Assembly: GCA_021030905.1 (NCBI GenBank)
Contig: JAGFMI010000001.1
Location: 2,461,230 to 2,525,229 of the forward strand
DNA: 64,000 bases
Direction: 5' to 3'
From: Pyrenula massariospora
Taxonomy: Eukaryota; Ascomycota; Eurotiomycetes; Pyrenulales; Pyrenulaceae
Shown here in pieces: positions 24,401 to 33,926 of the stretch. The notes beneath the pieces were generated by a model, which did not search any database, was not told where the DNA came from, and saw nothing but the letters and a program-made list of their open reading frames with translations. The translations under genes were made by a program, and so were the position numbers. The number at the start of each line of letters is the position of its first letter. Within the stretch, counting starts at the first letter, position 1.

Positions 24401-24503
24401 ATCTGATCTGATCTGACCTGTGTGACTCTGATCACGCCGCCAGATAAGATAAGATAACCTCCCCCCACTCCACCCCATCCACATCCCTACACCTCGATCA
24501 ACA
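21446..24503. other. 3-kb intergenic region, no gene seen
   Basis: Short frames such as 21931-22317 plus and 23322-23774 plus are not convincing; the latter is hydrophobic only because the strand is T-rich. An A7/G8 homopolymer junction lies near 22050. From about 23450 to 24500 the plus strand is C/T-rich with several simple repeats, probably the 3' flank of the minus-strand gene that follows. Confidence 0.5.
24305..24324. repeat. (TCCG)5 microsatellite
   Basis: Five perfect TCCG units lie just downstream of the Ebp1-like gene. A CTGAT-type pentamer run follows at about 24393-24416. Confidence 0.9.
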
Positions 24504-27140
24504 TCACCCCAACTCCACCTTCCCATGCCACTCCACCCCCTCCCTCCCACACCACTCGGCCAAAAAACCCAACCCAAACTCCACCGCTTCCAGCGCCCCA
24601 CTCCCCGCCCCAACCGGCACATAATACCCCACCCCTAGTCTATCCGGCCTGACCTCCTCCCCCCTCCCCTTCCTCTCCGGCCCCTCCCTCCACGTCCTTG
24701 GATACTGCTCCCTCACCACCTCCGGCGGCAACATCCCCCTCGCCTCGCGCCAGACCTGATTCGCCTTCCGCCGATCCGCCGCCATAGCGTTCGCCAGCGC
24801 CACGTACGCCCGCTGGTTCGCCGCTGCTCCCCCCTCCCCGCCGCTATCCCCCGCTCTCGCATTCCCACCACCACCCCCGCCCCCGTTCCCCGCCCCGTCA
24901 CTCCCAGGCGTCGGCGCCTGGACCATCCCTTCTGCGCCCCCTCCCGCAGCCCCACTACTCGCCGCGAGTTGTTCCAACTTTTCAAAATCCCCCGCCTCAA
25001 TCTCCCTCAGACAAACCCCCCCGAGCACCGCCCCCAGCCCGGCAAGATGCTTATACCGCTTGACGCTCCCGCGCACAAACTCCCAGTAATCCAAGATTGT
25101 CCGCCAGTCCGCGGCCGGCAGGCTCGGAGATTGATCGTTCACCGCAAGATTGAGCATAAACGCCAACAGACCTTCGAGGAACAGGACGGCGGCGAGTTTT
25201 GCAGAAGGGTTTTGAGGGTCGCGGTGTTGAGAGGCAAGGGTCGAGGCTTCGCGCTTGATCGTGCGGCCTAGGGAGAAGAATTTGTTGCGGAGCGGTTTCC
25301 AGTCTTGAGCGGAAGGTTTGGTGGAGGAGGAGGTTGGTGCTGGTGAGGAGCGAGAGCCGTCAAGCTGCTGAGGCTTGCGGGATTGAGTAGACGAAGTTTC
25401 AGGGTTTGGTGTGGTTTGAGCAGGTTGTGGGGTGGCAGCATGGCCGTCGTCGAAGGAGGTTGGAGGCGGTTGGGGTACAGGGGAGGAATCGGTTGGAGCA
25501 GGAGGATTGACACGGTCTTTGACACGTGACGCAGATGTAGATGGTCGAGGGGTCGGTTGAGGTGTAGAGACAGCCATATCTGGCGTTCGAGCTTCCACCG
25601 GTGGTTCGGACAAAGTGACGCGGCTCATTGCGGCGCTCTTGAGGACCTTCCTTGGTGTGTTGAATTGAGCTTTGAAGCCGCTACTTTGAGCTACTGGCGA
25701 CTTGAACGCTTGAGCTACAGCAACAGAGGCTTTCGAAGAAAGATTGAGACTAGTTGGGACTTTAGGCCGTTTCAACGGGGGCTCGGTCTCTGAACTCTCT
25801 TCGTGGTCTGATGGTCGCTTGGATTTCCGTGATTCATCTGAAGGCGCTTCCACAATCTTCTTGGGCTTCTCAGTTGGCTTCGCGGGTTCTGACGTAGGTG
25901 CTTTCTCGGGCCGTGCCTTCACCTTCGAAGCAAGCTTGAGCAGCCTTTGAACTGTAAGACCATTTCTCCTACCATACTTGAGAATCACAATCTTCTTCCT
26001 CCGCGGAGGAGGGGAGTCGAGCTGACTCTGGTGCTGTAGCCGTCGTACATCCTTAGCTGCAACAAATGAAGGGGAGGGTTTCGGAGAAGGTCGTCCTATC
26101 CGGTCATGGTCTGTCCGAGATGCCGAGCTTTTGTTGGTACTTTGACTGTCTGACCTTTCTCTTCGGATGTCAGCTTTGAATTGCTTCTCTTTCGCCTTTT
26201 CCGCCGACGAAGGTGTGCCGCTTTTGCTCGCGGGGACTGAATCTTGGCCGGATTTCTTATTGTTGACATGAGATGGTGTCGACGGCTTCTTTGCGAATAG
26301 TTCGTCAAGACCGGCAGGTAGAGTAGGGGAAAGAAGTCGGGGGAGAGGGGCGTCTTTGGAGGTAGGCGGGAGGTTCGGGGATAAAAGTTCTGGGAGCATC
26401 TTCTGCGAATTTTGAGAATCTGAATCGTCTTTCTTGGCTCTCATGAGAGGGCTTGGGCTCCGAGGCCGCTTTTGGGGTTTCAAGCTTTCCTTTGCGGGTT
26501 TTTCTCTCTCTGATTGAGTTTGGCGGTCTAATTCTAGAGTCTCGTGGAAGGACCTCTTCCGGGACGGTTTTGTCGCACTCTTGATAGTGCTTGACGTCGC
26601 TTCCTTTGGCGGGGCCCTTCGATCTACTGCGCTCATCTTGTCCGTAGGCTTTTGCGGTGCAGAGAGATCTTCCAATTTGCCCTTCGCTTCTCCTTTTTGT
26701 TTGTATTGACCAAGTGTGATCTTCTTCTTTGGTTGAGGTTCAAGTGAAGGTGTACTTGTACTGCTTCCACGAAGCTCCTTCGGTCCTTCTCGTAGAATGT
26801 TGCCCTTGTCGTCCGACCATCCACCGAGCGCTTGTATCAAGGTGTCTCCTTCCAGGTGTGGGTGGAAGCTCAAATACTGCAATTGTTCTTCATCAATGTC
26901 AAACGGCGTCCCGTTCTTCCACACATGCGCCAAAGCTGAAGTTTGACGAAACGGTATGTCTGTCGGTACGCTGATAAGGAATGGCTCAGGTGGAAGTACC
27001 TGTTCTGAAAGGTCTTTGAGAAATTTGTTTGTCGATGTGAGATCTGGTGGGGGAGGTTGTTTTGTCCTCAGGTTCAAAGAAGGTCGTGTTTGTTCTCTTT
27101 GAGTTCTATCTTGTCTAGACGATTTTGACAGTATTGACAT
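24504..27140 (-). CDS. Large disordered nuclear protein, probable ELL-binding protein (Ebp1-like)
   Basis: This is an intronless 878-aa frame. It is mostly low-complexity, with Lys/Arg/Ser/Pro-rich blocks and basic clusters (KPQKRPRSPSP). Recognisable short motifs are KKKITLGQYKQKG at 138-150 and the twin motifs LPELLSPNLPP (249-259) and LPRLLSPTLPAGLDELF (266-282). A folded helical segment begins near residue 610 with DWKPLRNKFFSLGRTIKRE, then LAAVLFLEGLLAFML and ILDYWEFVRGSVKRYKHLAGLG. The paired LLSPTLP motifs plus a C-terminal helical domain resemble fungal Ebp1, part of the ELL-EAF super elongation complex and distantly related to animal AFF proteins. That assignment is from memory of the motif pattern. 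The last 120 residues include glycine-rich repeats encoded by very GC-rich DNA. Confidence 0.6.
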   Translation of the reverse strand: MSILSKSSRQDRTQREQTRPSLNLRTKQPPPPDLTSTNKFLKDLSEQVLPPEPFLISVPTDIPFRQTSALAHVWKNGTPFDIDEEQLQYLSFHPHLEGDTLIQALGGWSDDKGNILREGPKELRGSSTSTPSLEPQPKKKITLGQYKQKGEAKGKLEDLSAPQKPTDKMSAVDRRAPPKEATSSTIKSATKPSRKRSFHETLELDRQTQSEREKPAKESLKPQKRPRSPSPLMRAKKDDSDSQNSQKMLPELLSPNLPPTSKDAPLPRLLSPTLPAGLDELFAKKPSTPSHVNNKKSGQDSVPASKSGTPSSAEKAKEKQFKADIRRERSDSQSTNKSSASRTDHDRIGRPSPKPSPSFVAAKDVRRLQHQSQLDSPPPRRKKIVILKYGRRNGLTVQRLLKLASKVKARPEKAPTSEPAKPTEKPKKIVEAPSDESRKSKRPSDHEESSETEPPLKRPKVPTSLNLSSKASVAVAQAFKSPVAQSSGFKAQFNTPRKVLKSAAMSRVTLSEPPVEARTPDMAVSTPQPTPRPSTSASRVKDRVNPPAPTDSSPVPQPPPTSFDDGHAATPQPAQTTPNPETSSTQSRKPQQLDGSRSSPAPTSSSTKPSAQDWKPLRNKFFSLGRTIKREASTLASQHRDPQNPSAKLAAVLFLEGLLAFMLNLAVNDQSPSLPAADWRTILDYWEFVRGSVKRYKHLAGLGAVLGGVCLREIEAGDFEKLEQLAASSGAAGGGAEGMVQAPTPGSDGAGNGGGGGGGNARAGDSGGEGGAAANQRAYVALANAMAADRRKANQVWREARGMLPPEVVREQYPRTWREGPERKGRGEEVRPDRLGVGYYVPVGAGSGALEAVEFGLGFLAEWCGREGVEWHGKVELG

Positions 27141-28307
27141 GGCAATTCAGTATATGTGCGACATCGAGCCTGGCAGAGAGCGACAATCGTGAGGCGGCGG
27201 CGAAATTGCAAGAGATGGTGTAATGTACGGGGAAAGGGCAGGTGCGAGGAGGGGTAGGAGAAGGAGCGGCGCGTCACACGGAAGGAGGCTGTCAAGGTCT
27301 GGTAGCTCTGAAGAGGTCAATACCCAAGTTTGAATTCTCCAGGGTCAATAAAGTTGGTCGTAGGGTCGTCTGGCAGCTCCCGGCTTTGGGGTTCAACAAA
27401 GCCTCAGGAGCGCATTGTTTCGGGCAATGCCCGCAAACACCGGAGGAGAGGATAGCAGAGAGCGATTTCTCTCGGCCACCTGATGTATCTTTCGGTATGA
27501 CAAACGCGAGGTAGAATCGGATTTGCAGGATGTTTAGCCGGTCTGAAGGAATGTTGCGTCCGGGACCAGCAGCGGACAATTGTCGCCGGCGGAGCCGGGT
27601 CCGGGAAGACAGGGACCAACTGGCGGGGCAGGGGAGGGTCGCGGTGTTGGACCGCGAGACTAGTCAGCCCGCAAACAAATCTCGCGCAGTTTCGGTTGAG
27701 AGCAGAAGAAAGAGAGAAAGAAGTCAGATGTAAGGTGGGTGAGGCTGACAAGGCGACGGCGAGTTGAGTCTGATACGGTTCCGACCGACTGAGGCGCTGC
27801 AATCTGACAAAGGGATCACCAAGGGATCAGTGAAGTAAGTGATCGGCCGCCGGGATGATGCACGAGGCACAGCAGAGAAGCCGACAGGGGCATCGGCCTC
27901 TCGGTTGGCTGCTGGCGAAAGGCCCCGTTACTTTAGTTTGCTGCTTGCTTTTACGGGCTGTTGCTAATTGCGACTCCCTCCACTCGTGCCCGCCCCCGAA
28001 CGCGGCAACTAGAGCCGCCGTCGTCAATCGATCGCACGCCATGACCACCACAGACTACAGCGGCCTCTTCTAACAGTATCGTATCGACAATATCTCCTTC
28101 CACGATGATCGGGTGGGAATTTCTATTAGTAGGTGTTTTGTTCCAATGCAATCACATCCAATGCTGTCCTGCCTCAAAACCCAGTAACGCCAAAGATTAT
28201 CACCTCCTTCCTATAGATTCTCAGTAGTTCCTTCTCTGTCAGTCCAGTTGCTTTGACGATTTCTCCTATTTAGGAGCACCTTCCTTCCAAGATCATTCCT
28301 CCCCCTT
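27141..28307. other. Intergenic, no gene seen
   Basis: Presumed promoter of the Ebp1-like gene (minus) and 3' flank of the small secreted protein gene. Overlapping short frames lack any features. Confidence 0.5.
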
Positions 28308-29060
28308 CTAAGTTGTACAGTCGGTCCTTCCCCCATTGGCTTTGCAGCTTTCCTTCACACTGACGATGCACCCTTCGACCCAATTGCCCATCATAAAGTC
28401 CTGACAAGCATCATAAATCCTCTCGCTGGTCACGATGCGGGTCATTTGGTGGCATTTAGGAGTGTAGAGACAACTCGTAGCGTTGGTAGCTTCATCGACT
28501 GGTCTGCAAAGGGCCTAGGAGAGGACGTATAGTCAGCACTTGTGACAAAAGGTTTCTACGGCCGGTGTTGAGAAAAGACAGAAGACGCGAGATGGAAAGG
28601 AAGACGCGTCTTTCAATTTCCCTGGTTGAGGGAAGCTGCGACAGTCACGACCGACGCGTGACTGCCGGGCGCATCAGAGGGAATGCGGCAGGTAGGTGGG
28701 TAGATGGCCATCTCAAGGAAATCAGGGTCGCTCAGTATTATACACAGCAGATTCATCAGAGAGCTGAAAGTACGAGGAGCATACCAGCGTAGCAGGCGCC
28801 ATAATCTCCGGGTTCGCCTTATAACTATCCGGGCTCGTCATCTTCTCGACAAAGAAATCCCACGCGTCAATGGCGTCGAATTCCACCGCTCCATTCCCGT
28901 AACGATACTCCGCTAGATCGGGATGGTAATTGACATCGGCTAGGAGGTTGCAGTTGGGGGCTCGACGAGAAGGCTTTAAGAGCGATGGTAGGCTTGGGAA
29001 GGCAAGGGCAGTGATTGGTAGGAGAGTGATGAGGAAGGAGAAGATAATCATTTTTGTCAT
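28308..29060 (-). CDS. Small secreted eight-cysteine protein, effector-like
   Basis: The predicted exons are 29060-28785 and 28514-28308, giving 160 aa. The intron is 270 nt (GTATGC..TCCTAG, phase 0), longer than usual. The start at 29060 (MTKMIIFSFLITLLPITALA) leads directly into a signal peptide; an ATG 42 bases further upstream would add a polar extension. Exon 1 contributes one cysteine (PNCNLLADV). Exon 2 contributes seven: LCRPVDE, SCLYTPKCHQ, DACQDF, GCIVSV, SCKANG and DCTT. Eight cysteines in a 140-residue mature protein suggest four disulfides. I recognise no family. The dense cysteines, small size and secretion make it an effector-like candidate, which is inference. If exon 2 were missed the gene would look like an unremarkable 126-aa frame. 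Confidence 0.7.
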
Positions 29061-29393
29061 TTTGTATGAGGATACTCGATATGAAGGTGTTGAGACGAGC
29101 ATCTCACGATACTTAAGGCAGACGCGAGCTTACAAGAAGAATGATACTGGACTAAGAATGACTAAAGGGAAGGAAAATCTGTTTAAGCATGAATGCGTAA
29201 AGTAAGATTCTGCTACCTGCATAGACCTCAGAGAGTGTGTGAGAATTTTCCATCGAGCCGGATTCCTCCACACACCATGACCTCGTCCGGACCTGGCAAC
29301 CAACAAACGCGTGACAAACTTAAAATGACGCGTCTGCACCCAGGCAACGCCTCAGAATTCGTCCTTTCCAGATCCTTTGTTCAAATTTTCGAC
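29061..29393. other. Intergenic between two minus-strand secreted-protein genes
   Basis: Upstream flank of the eight-cysteine gene and 3' flank of the But2-like gene. No further gene is visible. Confidence 0.5.
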
Positions 29394-29966
29394 TCAACAA
29401 TTATATATCAAAGCGAATCCTTCCGTCGGACTTTGAAAGAAATCCACTCTCCCAGCCCCCTGCTGCCAATCGCTCAACTGCAATAGAAAACTCACACTCC
29501 CTGAAGCTGGGCACGTGTTGCTCTGTACAATCGTCTTGTATGGCTCAGGACTGCTCTGCGTGGGAAACTGAATACTAGCCCACAAGGTTCCCTTGACCGG
29601 CGGATTGGCCCATGTCGTTGCCGCGGAAACCTGGCCTTGGACGCCATAGAGTTGCGCGTCGGTAGCTCCGGAACCGAGGATTGCGCCAGCCGGCCATTGG
29701 AGCTGGAGCTGGCAGCCTGTGCTTCCGGCAGGGATGTTGTCGAAGCGGAAGACTGTCTCGATCGTGTTGGAGTCGGTGCCACCAGTGCGGGCTAGGACAT
29801 AGTGCGCGTCGGGGTTGGAAGTGGTGGGGGAGTCGCGAGAGAACCAGGAGATGAAGGATGGCTGGATGGTGGTGCAGGCTCGGGGTGCAAGTTCAGATGG
29901 TGTTGGGGATGAAAGAGAGGGGCTCAGGAGAGAGGCTGTGGTTAGAAGGAGGGGAAGAAGATACAT
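29394..29966 (-). CDS. Secreted protein, But2 C-terminal-domain-like
   Basis: The start is set at 29966 (MYLLPLLLTTASLLSPSLSS), which gives a clean signal peptide and 190 aa. The longer frame from 30056 adds 30 residues before it. The mature domain reads HYVLARTGGTDSNTIETVF, FDNIPAGSTGCQLQLQWPAG, TIVQSNTCPASGSVSFLLQL and ends FALIYNC. The IPAGSTGCQLQL-type strand with paired cysteines resembles secreted fungal proteins annotated with the 'ubiquitin 3 binding protein But2' C-terminal domain, a beta-sandwich of unclear role. The family call is tentative; secretion is well supported. A TATA-like box lies about 140 bases upstream. Confidence 0.7.
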   Translation of the reverse strand: MYLLPLLLTTASLLSPSLSSPTPSELAPRACTTIQPSFISWFSRDSPTTSNPDAHYVLARTGGTDSNTIETVFRFDNIPAGSTGCQLQLQWPAGAILGSGATDAQLYGVQGQVSAATTWANPPVKGTLWASIQFPTQSSPEPYKTIVQSNTCPASGSVSFLLQLSDWQQGAGRVDFFQSPTEGFALIYNC

Positions 29967-32184
29967 GGTGGAAGAGATTGGAAGAGAATTTGCTGTAATT
30001 GGAATGGCCTTGATGTAGATTGGTGGGAGAATGATGGATGCTAGTTTGCAAAACAAAACGAACCGTGGAAGCGAAGGCTTGGATATCCTACATCTCCTGG
30101 ACAGAATTTATACTCGAATGTCTTTCAGGCGTCCCAACCGAGCCGCACTCCTTTGGGGAAAAACTCGTATCCACAAGCCTTGAGAAGCTCTGACAGCTCT
30201 AACGTCGCTCGTGACTTCCTCAATTCTTGCAAAATGTAACTTGATGGCTGGCTGCGTCTCTCGTACAGAGCACGGAGTGGAATACGAGATGCCTTGCTTA
30301 CCTTGTAGGATCGTGCCAAGGGTTGTTTTGGGTTCATTTTAGTCATAATTTGCGATAATAGGAAAACGCATGACCACATGTGGTAAGAATTGTACTACCA
30401 TACTATACTAATTGCTGCTATCATCGAGATCTAAAGACAATCGTTTCGGTCCTCGAGAGAAAAGAAGAGAAAGGTGTAAAACTTGGCGTTCTGCCCAGCA
30501 TTTTATTTTAGTCTTCGTGTTGATCACTGCTACGTTATGGCGTCTCTGCTTTACATCTCGGACTTGCACTCTATCAAGACGCTAGCGGAGTTTGTGTCGA
30601 AACTTTGCTTATAGTATCTACCTGGCGTGTTATATTGACCAGGTAGGTATATTTATATGTCCGAGCGACACGGGCTTGGGAGGGTGGACCTTTACCTAAC
30701 CGTTGAAGAGTCTTGTGACGTTGAACAGCTCACCTTGCGGGATTAGATTCTTCAGATCCGAAGCGTTGGGCGAATTGAAAGGTGCGCTTGCGAACCCGCT
30801 CCGCGAAGTATCCTATCTAGGCAATGATGTCTGTTGCGAGAATGAAATTGACCTTCCACCGTGTTGGATATCTGCAATTGTTCTATTGGCATCCCGATGG
30901 CTCTGCTTTTAAGATACTACCAGTCGTGAAAGCGATAATAAGCAGTATTGCAGAGTATTTCATCAAACCTGGACAGAACTTCATTTTTCTTCGATTTATA
31001 TCTTAGTAGTGCAATATGCGCGCCCACTCTTCTTCCGTGTTCCTACACCAAGACTCCTATCCACCGTTGCGTTCTACCACCATCTTCCTAAGTTCTCTCT
31101 ATGTTTAGCTTCTGCCAGTCATCTACGGGCGTCTTGGCATAATACCCCACCCGATCTGTCTCTTCATAGATTGAGCATGGGGTTTTCAGCTTTGTGACAC
31201 CCTTACGGGCCCGTTTTGGTACCCCCACATGGATTCTAATCCTCATTGCTGACGTATGCATGACCAATACCCAACGAGACGTCCTGATGGGGCTTCTGTG
31301 ATGCCGAGAGATTGGCACTGATCCGTGCCCGTAATTGTCGTCGGCGCTATTGATTTGGCAAGTTGCACAAGTCTGAAGGGTGGTTAATGAGGGTTGAGTA
31401 GGAAGATTTGAAAGGCATGGGTTTGACGCGGTGAGATTGGAGATTGAGGGACTACACTGGTGCTGATAACTTACTAACAGGTGTGTACCCGCAGCGACCG
31501 TGAGCAAAGACGAAGCTAAACCTAGAAAATGCGGATAGCGAGAGCCAGTGGAGCGGGTAATCGGTACAAAAATGCACTACACCGGACGTTATGTATGCAC
31601 TTCCTAAGCTTCTAGAGACTTCTAGAGCATCACATCGGTACTAAAGTAGGATCAAGCACCTCCTGGGCTCTAGAATAGACCTGAAAGGAGCTCTACTACT
31701 TTCTGGGATCCGACCTCCTCTCAGATAGGTCCACCTCACCCTGGTCACCTTCACAAGTGTCTCCTGTCGTGATGTCTCTTTACCGCACTCGGAAGGCGAA
31801 TTCCAGGTCAATGCCAAAATGCGACTTAGGAATCCAAGAGAAACTCATTCAAGTTTAATAGGAGATAAAATGCTGTTGGGATTGAGCGTTGTGGAGCGAG
31901 CCTCATCCAGGAAGTGGAGAGCGAGAGACGGTCGTGGGGGCGGACACTGGACGGATGCACGAGATCAACGAGCCAGACCTGAGTGCGACCTCCCGCCAAG
32001 TTAATGCTGGAGGTCTCACTGAGATACAAAGGGGTCACATCCATATACGGCCTTTGAATGTTTTCAACTTACTAAAAAGGCTCTTAAGTATTTTAAACGT
32101 CGACAGCTTCGCCTCCGCGCAACATTCAAAACACCTGCCAATGTAGATAAAATTAGACCTCCAACCACCTTCACGATTTTTATC
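29967..32184. other. Intergenic, no gene seen
   Basis: Apart from the TATA-like box there is little to report. A 255-base minus-strand frame at 30125-30379 has no domain or export signal. The DNA is AT-rich with many short overlapping frames. Confidence 0.5.
30106..30112 (-). promoter_or_regulatory. TATA-like box (TATAAAT) for the But2-like gene
   Basis: On the minus strand TATAAAT lies about 140 bases before the ATG at 29966, a usual distance for fungal TATA promoters. Confidence 0.5.
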
Positions 32185-33000
32185 TTATCCCTGCAACGCC
32201 AACAATTGTTCAATCCCGCCATGAGCCCCAATGCACTGTCCATGAACCCACCTGCTCTCCTCACTCGCCAACCACCCCACAACATCCGCCACATCTTGCG
32301 GCGTGCCAAACCTCGTCTCCGCGCTTGGCTCTTCCAACTTCCGCTCGCTCCATTCCTTGGGCATCCCCTTCACGGCCGCATCTGCAGCCTCCGTCAAGAC
32401 GAATCCGGGGAGAACCGTATTGATCGTGAACAGCTTCTCGCGAGCAAACACGCGGGCGATGGAGCGGCCAAAGCTGTCTAACGCAGCTTTCGCAGCGCCA
32501 TAGGTGAAGAGCCGGTCTGGGTTGAAGGTTTTAGAGGATGTGCTGCTGATATTGATGATGCGGCCGCCGCGTGGTGGAAGGTGCGGGAAGACGGATCGGA
32601 TGAGCGCGACGGGGGAGTAGACGTTTGCGAGCATGACGTCTGTGAAGACTTGTGGAGAGATTGTTTCAAATGGCTCTTGTACGTCCATGGATATCAGGGC
32701 GGCGTTGTTGACGAGGACGTCAATTGTCTTGGTCTCGAGAGAGGTGAGAGCTGTAGATATCACACGCGGACCGGCCGCTGGGTCGACGAAATTGGCTTGG
32801 ATGGAGGCGGTCTTGATAGAAGAGTTGATAGACTTGATTCTTTCAAGAACCGATTGTGACGCGGCCTCATTTGTGGAGTAAGTGATTGCGATCCCGGTGA
32901 TGCCCATTCTGGCGAATTTGAGAGCTATAGCAGCTCCAATGCCACGCGAGCCGCCTGTCACGATGGCATGTTTGCCTTCTAGAGCACTTGGAGATGTCAT
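32185..33000 (-). CDS. Short-chain dehydrogenase/reductase (classical SDR)
   Basis: This is an intronless 271-aa frame of standard length for classical SDRs. TGGSRGIG at residues 15-22 is the dinucleotide-binding motif. NNAA at 98-101 is the structural NNAG variant, and IINISS at 148-153 carries the catalytic serine. YGAAK at 167-171 gives the Tyr/Lys pair, so the active site looks complete. The late motif NTVLPGFVLT fits the family. No acidic residue occupies the usual NAD-selecting position with certainty, so cofactor choice is open. There is no transit or secretion signal, so it is probably cytosolic. Neighbouring genes give no pathway, and the substrate cannot be named. Confidence 0.93.
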   Translation of the reverse strand: MTSPSALEGKHAIVTGGSRGIGAAIALKFARMGITGIAITYSTNEAASQSVLERIKSINSSIKTASIQANFVDPAAGPRVISTALTSLETKTIDVLVNNAALISMDVQEPFETISPQVFTDVMLANVYSPVALIRSVFPHLPPRGGRIINISSTSSKTFNPDRLFTYGAAKAALDSFGRSIARVFAREKLFTINTVLPGFVLTEAADAAVKGMPKEWSERKLEEPSAETRFGTPQDVADVVGWLASEESRWVHGQCIGAHGGIEQLLALQG

Positions 33001-33926
33001 GATTTTCTACATGAAGTGACACAACGACAAGGAAAAATAGTTTTAGGAGAAGGACAACAAGAAGGGTTGTTAGACAAATTTTTCTATAGTGAATGACCCC
33101 ATTGATCGACATAAAAGCAACTCACCTAGGAAAGGATTTGAGATGCAAGCACGAGCATTCATTTTCAAAGTGGCCCGATCCCTAATATCCTCGCCGATCG
33201 CGTCTGTATCCGAGATTAGCCTTCGAGCTAAGGCATAAGGACAGGACGGCTTGGTGGCGGATATCCAAGGGTGGAATTCCACGAGCTTGTGCTTAATCTG
33301 CGAGCTCGGTAGGCTTCATCATGCTCAGCTAGGGTTCAGGCTGCTTGGTGACGATCTTCTTCTTATGCTCTTGTCAACCCCACGTAATGGTTTGGAGACT
33401 TAGACATGGGGGAACATGCATTAGGCTTGCTTAAGCGCAGTCAGAAGTCCACCACCGGCCCGGCAGTCTGGATGTGTGTAGTTTGCTGAGACTACATGCT
33501 AACCTCAAGTCAGGCTTCAGGTGGAATGGTTGAGAGTTGTATCGCTGGCCCGTCCGCTTTGGAGCGAGAGAAAGCCGAAAACACGCTAACCTTGATGAGG
33601 CTAGGCCGTAGAAAAAGGTCGTCTCCCTCTCAGACGCGCCTTTTGCCAAATATCCTTCGCTCTTCGTATCTCCATAGTTGACACTGCTTTCGACGTACAC
33701 CGAAAGGAAGACCATTTCTTATCCAGCTGTTGACACCTTATCCCTTGGAATGCTCTCATCACTCTTGTTCTAGAAGTGGAAATTGTTTTGACAGCCCACA
33801 TTCTACAACGCGGAGACGCGTCGCGTTCAACAGTTTGTCGAACTTTCCATTCATCAAAACTATCTTTCGCTGCTGCTCCCCAGCCGATCTTTTGCTCTGA
33901 AATCTGTACGCTCACTTTTTGTCAAT
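33001..33926. other. Divergent intergenic region, no gene seen
   Basis: This is the promoter space between the SDR gene (minus) and the collagen-like gene (plus). Short frames at 33431-33915 are not supported. Confidence 0.5.

Noticed and set aside
30125-30379. An 84-codon minus-strand frame
   Set aside because: No domain, signal peptide or continuing exon is visible; it is short enough to occur by chance.
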